Assembly: GCA_965217015.1 (NCBI GenBank) | Contig: OZ244224.1 | Span: forward strand, 1,869,100-1,933,099 | Reading direction: 5' to 3' | Length of the DNA stretch: 64,000 nucleotides | Origin: JAYQKL01 sp038142705 | GTDB taxonomy: Bacteria; Pseudomonadota; Alphaproteobacteria; RS24 | Shown: positions 1 through 8,194 of the stretch, piece after piece | How the letters are laid out: each line of letters starts with the position of its first letter | How positions within the stretch are numbered: the stretch's first letter is position 1 | Made by a program: the position numbers and the translations under genes | Notes under the pieces: generated by a model | The model's database searches: none | Told to the model about the DNA's origin: nothing | Seen by the model: the letters and a program-made list of their open reading frames with translations, nothing else

Positions 1-1041
1 TTTGCGTGGGTCAAAGGCATCGCGTACCGCTTCGCCAATAAATACTAAAAGCGACAGCATCACCGCGATTGTGATAAAGCCTGAAAAGCCAAGCCATGGT
101 GCCTGTAGATTCGCTTTGCCCTGTGCCAGCAATTCGCCGAGTGAGGGAGATCCGGGCGGCAATCCAAAGCCTAAAAAATCAAGAGAGGTTAAGGTGGTGA
201 TGGACGCATTGAGGATAAAAGGCAAAAATGTCAGCGTCGCCACCATTGCATTGGGTAATATATGGCGCCACATTAAAACCCCATTACTGACCCCAAGCGC
301 GCGGGCGGCTTGCACATATTCAAAATTGCGCGCCCGCAAAAATTCTGCGCGCACCACCCCAACGAGAGCGACCCATGAAAATAAAAGCAAAATACCCAGC
401 AAAATCCAAAAGCTTGGTTCAATAATCGCCGCAATAATAATGAGGAGATAAAGCGCGGGAACGCTTGTCCAGATTTCTATAAATCTTTGCGTGAGCAGGT
501 CGGTCCAGCCGCCAAAAAAACCCTGCACTGCGCCAATCGCGATACCAATCAGAGACGAAAAAATGGTCAGTGTCAGCCCAAATAAAACCGATATTCTAAA
601 ACCATAAATAATGCGCGCCAAGACATCGCGGCCCTGATCATCTGTGCCAAGCCAATTTTCTGCACTGGGCGGGGCGGGCGCGGCTACAGCAAGGTCAAGG
701 TTAATTGTGTTATGCCCATAGCGTATCAGCGGCCAAAGCATCCAGCCTTTTTCTTCAATCAATTCAATAACATATGGGTCGCGATAATCAGCCTCTGTTT
801 CAAAATCGCCACCAAAAGCGGTCTCTGGATAGGCTTGCAATACAGGTGTGTAATAAGCCCCGTCATACTGCACCAAAAGCGGCTTATCATTGGCAATCAG
901 CTCGGCAAATAATGAGAGAATAAACAAGCTCATAAATATCCAGAGCGAAAGATAGCCGCGTCGATTGGCTTTGAAGCTTTGCCAGCGCCTTTGGTTTATC
1001 GGCGACAGATTGGGGATGAGATAATTGAAAAACCGTATCAT
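1..1041 (-). CDS. yejE: Microcin C/peptide ABC transporter permease YejE (partial, 3' end off window)
   Basis: Second inner-membrane permease subunit of a YejABEF-type oligopeptide importer. The reading frame opens with ATG at 1041 on the minus strand and stays open to the window edge (347 codons). It shows one N-terminal membrane segment, a periplasmic stretch, the motif ENWLGTDDQGRDVLARI typical of DppC/YejE permeases, several further membrane segments, and an EAA loop (RNFEYVQAARALGVS) followed by the HILPN turn. The last visible residues, EAVRDAFDPR, match the usual C-terminal end of the family, so only a few residues are missing. The start lies 3 bases after the yejB stop, so the two genes are co-translated. 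The ATPase gene yejF is expected just outside the window. Confidence 0.93.
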   Translation of the reverse strand, partial: MIRFFNYLIPNLSPINQRRWQSFKANRRGYLSLWIFMSLFILSLFAELIANDKPLLVQYDGAYYTPVLQAYPETAFGGDFETEADYRDPYVIELIEEKGWMLWPLIRYGHNTINLDLAVAAPAPPSAENWLGTDDQGRDVLARIIYGFRISVLFGLTLTIFSSLIGIAIGAVQGFFGGWTDLLTQRFIEIWTSVPALYLLIIIAAIIEPSFWILLGILLLFSWVALVGVVRAEFLRARNFEYVQAARALGVSNGVLMWRHILPNAMVATLTFLPFILNASITTLTSLDFLGFGLPPGSPSLGELLAQGKANLQAPWLGFSGFITIAVMLSLLVFIGEAVRDAFDPRK

Positions 1042-1044
1042 TTA

Positions 1045-2139
1045 TCAATTCTCCCGACTGTCAAAATCAATGCGCGGGTCAACCAGCATATAGCTAATGT
1101 CCGAAATTAAAGTAATGACCAGCCCCATCAGGCCAAAAATATAAAGCGAGGCAAAAACAACCGGATAATCGCGATTGATAATGGACTCATAAGAAAGCAG
1201 CCCTAAGCCATCAAGAGAAAAAATTGTTTCTATCAACAAAGAGCCAGTAAAAAACGCACCAATAAACGCGCCTGGAAAACCTGCCACCACGATTAACATG
1301 GCATTGCGAAACACATGGCCATAGAGTACGCGGCGCTCGGTCAGGCCTTTGGCGCGCGCAGTGGTGACATATTGTTTGGAAATCTCATCTAAGAATGAGT
1401 TTTTGGTTAACAATGTGGTGGTCGCAAAAGACCCAATGGTCAGCGCCAGCACAGGCAAAAAGATATGCCATAAATAATCAAGCATTTTGCCAGCAAGGGA
1501 TAAGTCTTGAAAATTCTCAGAAATCAAACCGCGCAGAGGGAAAATATCAAAATAACTGCCACCCGCGAACAGGACAATCAGCAGCACGGCAAATAAAAAC
1601 CCAGGTATCGCATAAGCGACAATAATCAGCCCCGAACTCCAAACATCAAATGCCATGCCATGTCGGCGTGCCTTGGCAATGCCAAGTGGTATGGAAATCA
1701 AATAGGTGAAAAGCGTTGTCCAAAGCCCAAGCGAGATTGAAACGGGCAGTTTTTCGCCAATCAGCTGCAGCACTGGCACATCGCGATAATAGCTATTGCC
1801 AAAATCAAAGCGGGCATAATCGCCCATCATTTTGATAAACCGCTCATGCGCAGGCTTATCAAAACCAAATTGCTTTTCCAGTTCCGCAATGAATTCGGGG
1901 TCGAGCCCTTGTGCGCCGCGATATTTACTTGCGCCGCCGTCAAAAGCCTGTCCGCCTTGCATGTCTTTGCCGCCCCCTGCAAAGCGCGATGTGGCGCTGG
2001 CATCATGGCCTTGTAATTGCGCAACAATGCGCTCAATCGGCCCGCCTGGCGCAAATTGAATAATCACAAAACTCAGCAGCATGATACCGATAATGGTCGG
2101 TACCATGAGCATGAGTCGACGTAAAATATAGGCTGCCAT
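1045..2139 (-). CDS. yejB: Microcin C/peptide ABC transporter permease YejB
   Basis: First inner-membrane permease of the YejABEF peptide importer, 364 residues, usual for the family. The N-terminus (MAAYILRRLMLMVPTIIGIM) is the classic DppB/YejB first membrane helix. A long periplasmic segment with a glycine-rich stretch follows, then five membrane helices. The EAA cytoplasmic loop (KQYVTTARAKGLTERRV) contacts the ATPase. A GGAGAG ribosome site precedes the ATG. It lies 162 bases beyond the small ORF at 2302-2469, so a separate promoter for yejBE is possible, though none is convincing by eye. Confidence 0.93.
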   Translation of the reverse strand: MAAYILRRLMLMVPTIIGIMLLSFVIIQFAPGGPIERIVAQLQGHDASATSRFAGGGKDMQGGQAFDGGASKYRGAQGLDPEFIAELEKQFGFDKPAHERFIKMMGDYARFDFGNSYYRDVPVLQLIGEKLPVSISLGLWTTLFTYLISIPLGIAKARRHGMAFDVWSSGLIIVAYAIPGFLFAVLLIVLFAGGSYFDIFPLRGLISENFQDLSLAGKMLDYLWHIFLPVLALTIGSFATTTLLTKNSFLDEISKQYVTTARAKGLTERRVLYGHVFRNAMLIVVAGFPGAFIGAFFTGSLLIETIFSLDGLGLLSYESIINRDYPVVFASLYIFGLMGLVITLISDISYMLVDPRIDFDSREN

Positions 2140-2301
2140 CGGGTCTGATACTCTCCATATCCAGTGCCTTGATTTGTCTGTTCATAAGAACCAACAAAGC
2201 CGAACACCAGCAGGCTTAAGAAGCTGATTTAGCAAAGCCTAATATGGGTTGCAAGTCGAGAGCAAGCCGCAATTTATAAAAATGAAGCGAAATGACGCGC
2301 T

Positions 2302-2469
2302 TTATTCTTCCGGCGTCATGTCTCCCTCATTATCCATATCCCCATCAGAAGACATTTCTTCTGTGGCAAGCGGATTAGGAAAACCAATTTCTTTAGCCGT
2401 TTCAGTTTGGCTGAACACCAAAAGCGCCAGAATAAGTAAAACAATAATAATGATGACATTACGTGTCAT
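2302..2469 (-). CDS. Small single-pass membrane protein between yejA and yejB, unknown function
   Basis: A 55-residue ORF with a strong AAGGAG ribosome site about 7 bases before its ATG at 2469. The protein begins MTRNVIIIIVLLILALLVFS, one membrane helix, and continues with a short acidic tail rich in Glu, Asp, Met and Ser (ending GDMTPEE). A longer in-frame reading to 2775 overlaps yejA and is very unlikely. I do not recognise a family. Lying between the peptide-binding protein gene and the permease genes, it may be an accessory subunit or an unrelated passenger. A weak hairpin (AAGCG/CGCTT) followed by T residues lies just after the stop and may be a weak terminator. The ribosome site and the helix-plus-tail layout make a real gene likely. 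Confidence 0.65.
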   Translation of the reverse strand: MTRNVIIIIVLLILALLVFSQTETAKEIGFPNPLATEEMSSDGDMDNEGDMTPEE

Positions 2470-2548
2470 AGGAATCTCCTTGTTGTTTTTATTGTTCATT
2501 CCATCAAACAGCTTCAGCCTAATCCAAGAAAAGCGGTTTGTATAGCCC

Positions 2549-4360
2549 CTAGCGGGTAGGTTCTGAATTTTCCTGATTAAACCACCAAATATCGGGGAAA
2601 CCATGCGCATAAGGCGGCAGCGGGGTGGGATAGGCAAGGGGGCGCCAATAGGCCAGCCGGTGAGTGGCAATATGCCAATGCGGGACAACATAATAATTCC
2701 ATAAAAGCACCCGATCCAGCGCCCGCGTGGCGGTGATTTGTGCCTGTCGGTTTTCGGCGAAAATAATCTCTTCAATCAAAGCATCAATTGCAGGGTTTTG
2801 AATACCGATATAATTGCGCCCGCCCTGGCGTGTCGCGCTGGCCGAGCCCCAATAATTTCGTTGCTCATTGCCGGGCGAGAGGGATTGCCCGAATGAGCTG
2901 ACAATAATATCAAAATCATAATCCAATAACCGGTTTTGATATTGGGTCACATCTATCAGGCGAATAGAGGCCTCTATGCCTAGCTTGCGCAGATTTTGGA
3001 TATAGGGCGCAACAATGCGCTCAAAGGCTGCCTGCACGAGCAAAAATTCAATTTTGAAAACCTGCCCGTCGCGCATCAGCTTGCCATTTTCAACCTGCCA
3101 GCCAGCCTCGGCGAGCCGCTTTTTAGCATGGCGCAAATTTTGGCGCATATCGCTGGTCTTAAGGTTAACCGGATTTTCATAAGCTGAGGTAAACACCCGC
3201 GCTGGTATGTGGTCTTTAAGGGGGGTCAGCAGGTCTAATTCAGCCTGAGAGGGCAGGCCTTGAGCGGCCAGTTCGGTGTTATCAAAATAGCTGTCTGTGC
3301 GCTTATATTGCCCATAAAACAGGGTTTTATTGGCCCATTCAAAATCAAACGCATAGGTCAGAGCTTCGCGCACACGGATATCTTGAAACTGCGCCCGCCT
3401 TTGGTTCAACACAAAACCTTGCATGCCTTGCGTGTTGCCATTTATCGGTGTGATGCGGGTCATATCACCATTTTTTACCGCCGGAATGTCATAGCCTGTC
3501 GCCCAGCGCTTAGAGTTATTTTCGAGCTGAAAATCTAAATCACCCGCTTTGAAAGCCTCAAAAGCAACGGTTAAATCGCCAAAATAATCAAACCGTATCT
3601 GGTCAAAATTATAATGACCCTGATTCACATTTAAGTCGCGGGCCCAATAATCTGGCACGCGGGCAAAGGTAACCTGTCGTCCGGCTTCGAATTTTTCAAT
3701 TTTATAAGGGCCAGAGCCAAGCGGCGGCTCGAGCGTGGTTTTGCTGATGTCACGCCCATTGCTGGTCCAGTAATGTTTTGGCAGAACAGGTAATTGCCCA
3801 ACAATTTGTGGCAATTCGCGATTGCCGGATACCCGAAAATGAAAAGTGACTTCATCAGGGGCTTGGCTTGTGACTTTCTCGACATCGCCATAATAGGCTG
3901 CATAAAAGGGGTGGTTTGCGATGAGCGTTTGGAATGTCCAAACTACATCTTCTGCATCTATTGGGTGGTCATCATGGAAACGCGCTTTCGGGTTGAGGCG
4001 AAATCGCACATATGAAAAATCATCTGCATAGCTGATGGATTGCGCCACCAGCCCATATTGGCTATTGGGCTCATCAAGGCTGGGTTTTGTCAGCGTGTCA
4101 TAAATCAAATTCAACTGGTCCGCGATGGAGCCTTTTATAATATAGGGGTTGAAGCTGTCATAACGCCCAAAAGCCGCGAGTTTAACAGTGCCACCTTTGG
4201 GCGCATCTGGGCGCACATAATCAAAATGCGCAAAACCAGCTGGATATTTTGGGTGGCCAAAAAGCGACAGGGCATGCTTTTCTGTTGGCGCGTCAGCCTG
4301 TGCCAAACCAGATGTAAAAACGAGGAAAAGTGAAATGAAGAGAATTTGAAAATGATACAT
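2549..4360 (-). CDS. yejA: Peptide ABC transporter periplasmic substrate-binding protein YejA
   Basis: Periplasmic solute-binding protein (SBP family 5) delivering oligopeptides, and in E. coli microcin C, to YejBEF. It has 603 residues, usual for YejA. A signal peptide is visible (hydrophobic residues 5-20, probable cleavage after GLAQA). Family hallmarks include HALSLFGHPKYPAGFAHFDY near the N-terminus, the domain-I motif PKGGTVKLAAFGRYDSFNPY, ARFHDDHPIDAEDVVWTF, and a C-terminal AYWRPLAYPTPLPPYAHGFP. It is the first gene of the transporter cluster; a terminator-like hairpin separates it from the cytochrome gene upstream. Confidence 0.93.
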   Translation of the reverse strand: MYHFQILFISLFLVFTSGLAQADAPTEKHALSLFGHPKYPAGFAHFDYVRPDAPKGGTVKLAAFGRYDSFNPYIIKGSIADQLNLIYDTLTKPSLDEPNSQYGLVAQSISYADDFSYVRFRLNPKARFHDDHPIDAEDVVWTFQTLIANHPFYAAYYGDVEKVTSQAPDEVTFHFRVSGNRELPQIVGQLPVLPKHYWTSNGRDISKTTLEPPLGSGPYKIEKFEAGRQVTFARVPDYWARDLNVNQGHYNFDQIRFDYFGDLTVAFEAFKAGDLDFQLENNSKRWATGYDIPAVKNGDMTRITPINGNTQGMQGFVLNQRRAQFQDIRVREALTYAFDFEWANKTLFYGQYKRTDSYFDNTELAAQGLPSQAELDLLTPLKDHIPARVFTSAYENPVNLKTSDMRQNLRHAKKRLAEAGWQVENGKLMRDGQVFKIEFLLVQAAFERIVAPYIQNLRKLGIEASIRLIDVTQYQNRLLDYDFDIIVSSFGQSLSPGNEQRNYWGSASATRQGGRNYIGIQNPAIDALIEEIIFAENRQAQITATRALDRVLLWNYYVVPHWHIATHRLAYWRPLAYPTPLPPYAHGFPDIWWFNQENSEPTR

Positions 4361-4375
4361 GAGCTTAATGAAGCA

Positions 4376-4415
4376 AAGCCCGCCACATAATTCAATAGAA
4401 CAATGAAGCGGGCTT
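4376..4415 (-). terminator. Terminator-like hairpin between cytochrome c gene and yejA
   Basis: Eight-base inverted repeat AAGCCCGC (4376-4383) and GCGGGCTT (4408-4415) with a 24-base loop, downstream of the cytochrome c stop on the minus strand. A smaller hairpin ACGCC-AAG-GGCGT (4442-4454) sits right at the stop codon. Neither is followed by a long U tract, so efficiency is uncertain. Confidence 0.4.
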
Positions 4416-4454
4416 GTTAAATTTAATAACGCTTATGCGTCACGCCAAGGGCGT

Positions 4455-4997
4455 TTATTCAGCCAATGGCGCGGGCGTGTCGGCGTTTTCACGCAAATAA
4501 GCAATAATATTGGCGCGGTCATTTGGTTTTCTCAAACCAGCAAACGCCATTTTAGTGCCTTTGGCATATTTTTTGGGGTTTTCGAGAAAGCCGTTCAAGG
4601 CTTCATAATCCCAAACGCCGTCAATCTCGTTTAGGGTGTCTGAATATGCAAAGCCTGCAACAGCACCAATGTCGCTATTCACAATACCGTAAAGAGCTGG
4701 CCCGACCTTATTGGCACCGCCTTTTTCAAAAGCATGGCAGCTTACGCATTTTTTCGCGACTTTTAAGCCCTTGTCAGCAGACGCGGTTTGCAGCAAAGCG
4801 CGAATATCCACTTCGGCAACCTCTTCAACTGCCGCGCCAGCTGGTGCACCCGCCAGCTCAACCCCTTCAACCACATATGCTTGCGGGTTAGCGGGTTCGA
4901 CATGGAAAAGCACATCACCCAAATTTTGAATTCCGATATATACCAGCAATGTGAACAACACCGCGCCAGCAATTTTATTAAGTTCAAATCCGTCCAT
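4455..4997 (-). CDS. cycM: Membrane-anchored cytochrome c, CycM/c552 type
   Basis: Electron carrier of the class I cytochrome c family, 180 residues. Residues 8-26 form an uncleaved N-terminal membrane anchor, followed by an Ala/Glu/Val-rich linker of about 45 residues and the haem domain. The haem attachment motif is CVSCH, and the distal Met ligand is most likely in GTKMAF. In alphaproteobacteria this anchored protein carries electrons between the bc1 complex and terminal oxidase. It is divergent from kdsB-pheA, the order commonly found in the class. The 220-base gap 4998-5217 should hold both promoters; a possible -10 (TATGAT) lies near 5194 for the plus-strand operon. Confidence 0.93.
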   Translation of the reverse strand: MDGFELNKIAGAVLFTLLVYIGIQNLGDVLFHVEPANPQAYVVEGVELAGAPAGAAVEEVAEVDIRALLQTASADKGLKVAKKCVSCHAFEKGGANKVGPALYGIVNSDIGAVAGFAYSDTLNEIDGVWDYEALNGFLENPKKYAKGTKMAFAGLRKPNDRANIIAYLRENADTPAPLAE

Positions 4998-5217
4998 TAT
5001 CAGTCTGCCCTATTATTCCGACACTCATTTGGCAATTTACTGCCTTGTTTAAGTAACTGCAATCTACCCTTTTTCACCGCGCAAAAACTTGCGGCGAAGC
5101 GTCGCATAAGGCACTTATAAGCAAATTTTTGTGCATTTGTTAGTTTTTTGTTTCATTCAAACTCTGCAGGTGTCAAAAACGAACAAATAGCCTATGATGA
5201 GGCAAAAGGAGTAAGTT

Positions 5218-5973
5218 GTGGCTGAGCCCATTATTATTATACCCGCAAGGCTGGCTTCCATGCGCCTGCCGGACAAGCCTTTGCTTGATATTGGCGGTGC
5301 GCCAATGATTGTGCGTGTTTGGGAGCGTGCTTGCGCGGCCAATTGCGGGCGCGTTGTCGTCGCGGCGGGCGATCAGGAAATATATGATGTGGTTGTCGCT
5401 GCGGGCGGGGAGGCGGTCATGACCGATGCTGATTTGCCCTCTGGCTCTGACCGGATTTATCAGGCCTTGCAACGGGTCGATACAGATGGCCAGCATGACA
5501 TCATCATCAATTTGCAAGGCGATTTGCCGAATTTAGCACCTAGCATGATTACAGATGTAGAACAGGCATTATTGGCTGGCGGGGATATGGCCTCTTTAGT
5601 GGCAGAAATCACCGACCCATCAGAATATGACGACCCAAATTGTGTGAAGGCGGTTATCAGTTGGCAAGACACAACAGCGCGTCTTGGCCGCGCCTTATAT
5701 TTTACACGGGCAACCGCGCCTCATGGGGAGGGGCCTTTATATCATCATATTGGTATTTATGCCTATCAGCGTCAAAGCTTGGCGCGATTTGTGAGCTTGC
5801 CGCCATCTGAGCTTGAAAAACGCGAGCGGCTGGAACAATTGCGCGCTTTAGAGGCGGGTATGGTGATACAAATGGCGCGGGTTGATGCTGTGCCTCTCGG
5901 GGTGGATACGCCCGCCGACCTTGAAAAAGCGCGCGCCTATTTTAAGACAGATACGGTGAGGGAGCTATCATGA
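5218..5973 (+). CDS. kdsB: 3-deoxy-manno-octulosonate cytidylyltransferase (CMP-KDO synthetase)
   Basis: Activates KDO with CTP to CMP-KDO for the lipopolysaccharide inner core, in the cytoplasm. 251 residues, the normal length. The nucleotide-binding signature IIPARLASMRLPDKPL opens the protein, and the later motifs NLQGDLPN and GIYAYQ are typical. The start is GTG at 5218 with an AAAGGAG ribosome site 8 bases upstream. The stop overlaps the pheA start (ATGA, 5970-5973), so the two genes are translationally coupled. Confidence 0.95.
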   Translation: MAEPIIIIPARLASMRLPDKPLLDIGGAPMIVRVWERACAANCGRVVVAAGDQEIYDVVVAAGGEAVMTDADLPSGSDRIYQALQRVDTDGQHDIIINLQGDLPNLAPSMITDVEQALLAGGDMASLVAEITDPSEYDDPNCVKAVISWQDTTARLGRALYFTRATAPHGEGPLYHHIGIYAYQRQSLARFVSLPPSELEKRERLEQLRALEAGMVIQMARVDAVPLGVDTPADLEKARAYFKTDTVRELS

Positions 5974-6836
5974 GCCAAGAAGATATAAAAAATAACGACC
6001 CGCAAAACACCATTGCTTTTCAAGGTGAGCTGGGTGCGAATTCGCATATAGCCTGCAACACCGTTTATCCAGATATGGCTGTCTTGCCTTGCACCACTTT
6101 TGAGGGTGCGTTTCGCGCAGTGCAATCTGGCCGCGCGGCATTAGCGATGATGCCGGTTGAAAATACAGTGGCGGGGCGTGTTGCGGATATTCACCGCCTT
6201 TTGCCCGGTTCTGGCCTATTTGTGATTGGCGAGCATTTCATGCGGGTGTCGCATGCTTTATTAGGTCTGCCATCGGCCAAAATTGAGGATATTAAGTTTA
6301 TTCACAGCCATGAAATGGCGCTGGGCCAATGCCGCCATGAGATTAATGCTTTGGGCGCAGAGCCTGTAATTGCCGCCGATACCGCTGGGTCTGCGCGTGA
6401 AATTGCCGAAAAAGGCGATTCCAATCATGCCGCGATTGCCACCGAATTGGCCGCTCATATTTACGGGCTACAGGTGATGAAAAGTGGCATTGAAGATGCT
6501 GGTCATAATACCACGCGGTTTTTGGTGATGTCGCAAACGCCTGATGATGCAGACCCTGATGAAGAAAATGTGGTGACGAGTTTTATTTTCCGTGTGCGCA
6601 ATGTGCCCGCCGCGCTTTATAAGGCTTTGGGCGGGTTTGCGAGTAATGGGGTCAATATGACCAAGCTTGAAAGCTATCAAGTTGAGGGCCGTTTTCAGGC
6701 AACCATGTTTTATGCGGATATTGAAGGACACCCTGAAACCGAGTCGGTGCGTTTAGCGATGGAGGAGCTGAATTTCTTTTGCTCTGAAGTCACTGTGCTT
6801 GGGGTTTATAAGGCGGCGGATTTTCGGCGCGGCTAA
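5970..6836 (+). CDS. pheA: Prephenate dehydratase
   Basis: Converts prephenate to phenylpyruvate in phenylalanine synthesis. 288 residues: a catalytic PDT domain (1 to about 190) that starts FQGELGANSHIA and carries the catalytic motif TTRFLVM, then a C-terminal ACT domain (about 200-280) for phenylalanine feedback, with TKLESYQ in the ligand-binding region. No chorismate mutase domain is fused, as usual in alphaproteobacteria. It overlaps kdsB by 4 bases and is convergent with nudC. Confidence 0.95.
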   Translation: MSQEDIKNNDPQNTIAFQGELGANSHIACNTVYPDMAVLPCTTFEGAFRAVQSGRAALAMMPVENTVAGRVADIHRLLPGSGLFVIGEHFMRVSHALLGLPSAKIEDIKFIHSHEMALGQCRHEINALGAEPVIAADTAGSAREIAEKGDSNHAAIATELAAHIYGLQVMKSGIEDAGHNTTRFLVMSQTPDDADPDEENVVTSFIFRVRNVPAALYKALGGFASNGVNMTKLESYQVEGRFQATMFYADIEGHPETESVRLAMEELNFFCSEVTVLGVYKAADFRRG

Positions 6837-6866
6837 ATCGCACTGCCCAGCAGGATAGTGGCTGCG

Positions 6867-7850
6867 TTAGATGGACAAATCATCTTCTAAAAAAGCCTTG
6901 ATGAGTTGATGCGCAATCGCCATTGCGGGTGGCACCATTAACTGGCCCTGTTCGTCATTTTTTTGTTGGTCAAGTGCTTGTTGCAGTTCAGCTTTGCTAA
7001 ACCAGCGCGCTTCGGCAAGCTCTTTTTCATCTACTAAAAAATCAGCATCTGTGACCCGTGCATGACAGCCAATCATGAGCGAGGCTGGAAACGGCCAAGG
7101 CTGGGTGGCGTGGTAGTGAACGGTGCTCACGGTTAAGCCGGCCTCTTCCATTGTTTCTCGCGCCACGGCTTCCTCAATGGTTTCGCCAGGTTCCATAAAC
7201 CCAGCCAGCGCTGAAAAAAGCTGTTGAGGCCAGCCCGCTTGTCGCCCGAGCAGACATTTATCTTCAAAAATCGGCAGCATAATCACCACCGGATCGGTGC
7301 GCGGAAAATGCTCGGCTGAACAGTCTGGGCATTGGCGTTTATAACCCGCTTCTCGCATTTGTGTGGGCGCCCCACATCGCGCGCAATGGGGGTGCGTGTT
7401 GTGCCATTCAGCAAGGCCTTTGGCTTGGGCTAAAATGGCAAGTTCTCCTGCGGGTATATCAGCCACCATAGCGAGGTCGCGTAAATTCTCAAATGCGCCA
7501 CCAGCTTGCATCAGCGCGTTTATGCCCGTATGCGCGTCGGGCTGGTTCAGGGAACTAATATCCAAACAAAAGCGCGGCGCTTGATTGCGGTTCAGCCCCA
7601 AAAAAATGAGTTCATGAGGGGCGTTTGGGGCTAATAAATCAGCCAAAGCGGCTTGCGGCAACCAAGCAATATCGCGTCCCGCACCCGCCTTCGCCTCTGG
7701 TAAAATAAACGGCTCACCTCGCCATATCAGCATGATAAGCGTTTTTTGGTCCTGTAATTGCGCTGCTATCCATTCGGGGTTTGTGCGCAAATGGCCAGCC
7801 CGATCAAGCGGATTATTGGCAAAAACAGTAGGGCGAGGGTCAAGGCTCAT
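6867..7850 (-). CDS. nudC: NAD(+)/NADH diphosphatase NudC
   Basis: Nudix hydrolase that cleaves NADH to NMNH and AMP and can remove NAD caps from RNA. 327 residues. A zinc ribbon (CARCG...CPDC, about residues 155-175) is followed by the Nudix box GFMEPGETIEEAVARE...EEAG and the NudC-specific motif QPWPFPAS. The N-terminal domain is the variable one. Upstream, 7851-7958 holds the start region and a perfect DnaA-type 9-mer. Confidence 0.94.
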   Translation of the reverse strand: MSLDPRPTVFANNPLDRAGHLRTNPEWIAAQLQDQKTLIMLIWRGEPFILPEAKAGAGRDIAWLPQAALADLLAPNAPHELIFLGLNRNQAPRFCLDISSLNQPDAHTGINALMQAGGAFENLRDLAMVADIPAGELAILAQAKGLAEWHNTHPHCARCGAPTQMREAGYKRQCPDCSAEHFPRTDPVVIMLPIFEDKCLLGRQAGWPQQLFSALAGFMEPGETIEEAVARETMEEAGLTVSTVHYHATQPWPFPASLMIGCHARVTDADFLVDEKELAEARWFSKAELQQALDQQKNDEQGQLMVPPAMAIAHQLIKAFLEDDLSI

Positions 7851-7877
7851 AACGACTCCAAATAATAAAAATACATA

Positions 7878-7886
7878 TTATCCACA
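7878..7886 (+). promoter_or_regulatory. DnaA-box-like 9-mer between nudC and ffs
   Basis: TTATCCACA, an exact match to the consensus DnaA box, lies 28 bases upstream of nudC and about 73 bases upstream of the SRP RNA. One exact 9-mer in a window this size is not far from chance expectation. Confidence 0.4.
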
Positions 7887-7958
7887 TATCGCGAATTTTG
7901 CTTTAGGAAAATAATAATTTAGGGATGCCGAAAGCTAAAAACTTGCTATATTAACCCT

Positions 7959-8056
7959 TGAGAGGTTGGCGGCAGACGTGTCCCTCGCCAATCGGGTCAG
8001 GTCCGGAAGGAAGCAGCCCTAACGAGACCGGCGCGGGTTGCCTGTCCAGCCTCTCA
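7959..8056 (+). ncRNA. ffs: Signal recognition particle RNA, small bacterial type (4.5S)
   Basis: RNA core of SRP, which binds Ffh and targets inner-membrane proteins. The universally conserved apical segment GGTCAGGTCCGGAAGGAAGC is present near 7996-8016, and the ends TGAGAGGTTGG and CCAGCCTCTCA pair to close the rod. Length is about 98 nt. A TATATT -10 element at 7947-7952 fits a start near 7959. The position directly upstream of dnaX is common in alphaproteobacteria. Confidence 0.95.
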
Positions 8057-8108
8057 CATTTCCGGCCTCTCACCACGCCAGTCCAGTATAAAATGATGAC
8101 AGGCCACT

Positions 8109-8136
8109 TTGACAGCATTGAGAGTGGAAATAATAA
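8109..8136 (+). promoter_or_regulatory. Predicted sigma-70-type promoter for dnaX-recR
   Basis: TTGACA at 8109-8114, a 16-base spacer and TAATAA at 8131-8136, ending about 58 bases before the dnaX ATG. It lies between the SRP RNA and dnaX, so dnaX can be transcribed independently of ffs. Confidence 0.5.
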
Positions 8137-8194
8137 GAAATATGTGACCGATTATCGGCGCTGCAGGGCTTCAGAATCAGGCTAGGTTTTTGAT

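Noticed and set aside
2..451. 149-codon plus-strand open frame at the window start
   Set aside because: Antisense to yejE, whose minus-strand translation shows a full permease with an EAA loop.
2302..2775. 157-codon version of the small ORF overlapping yejA
   Set aside because: The first 102 codons are antisense-like composition within yejA; the strong ribosome site supports the short form from 2469.
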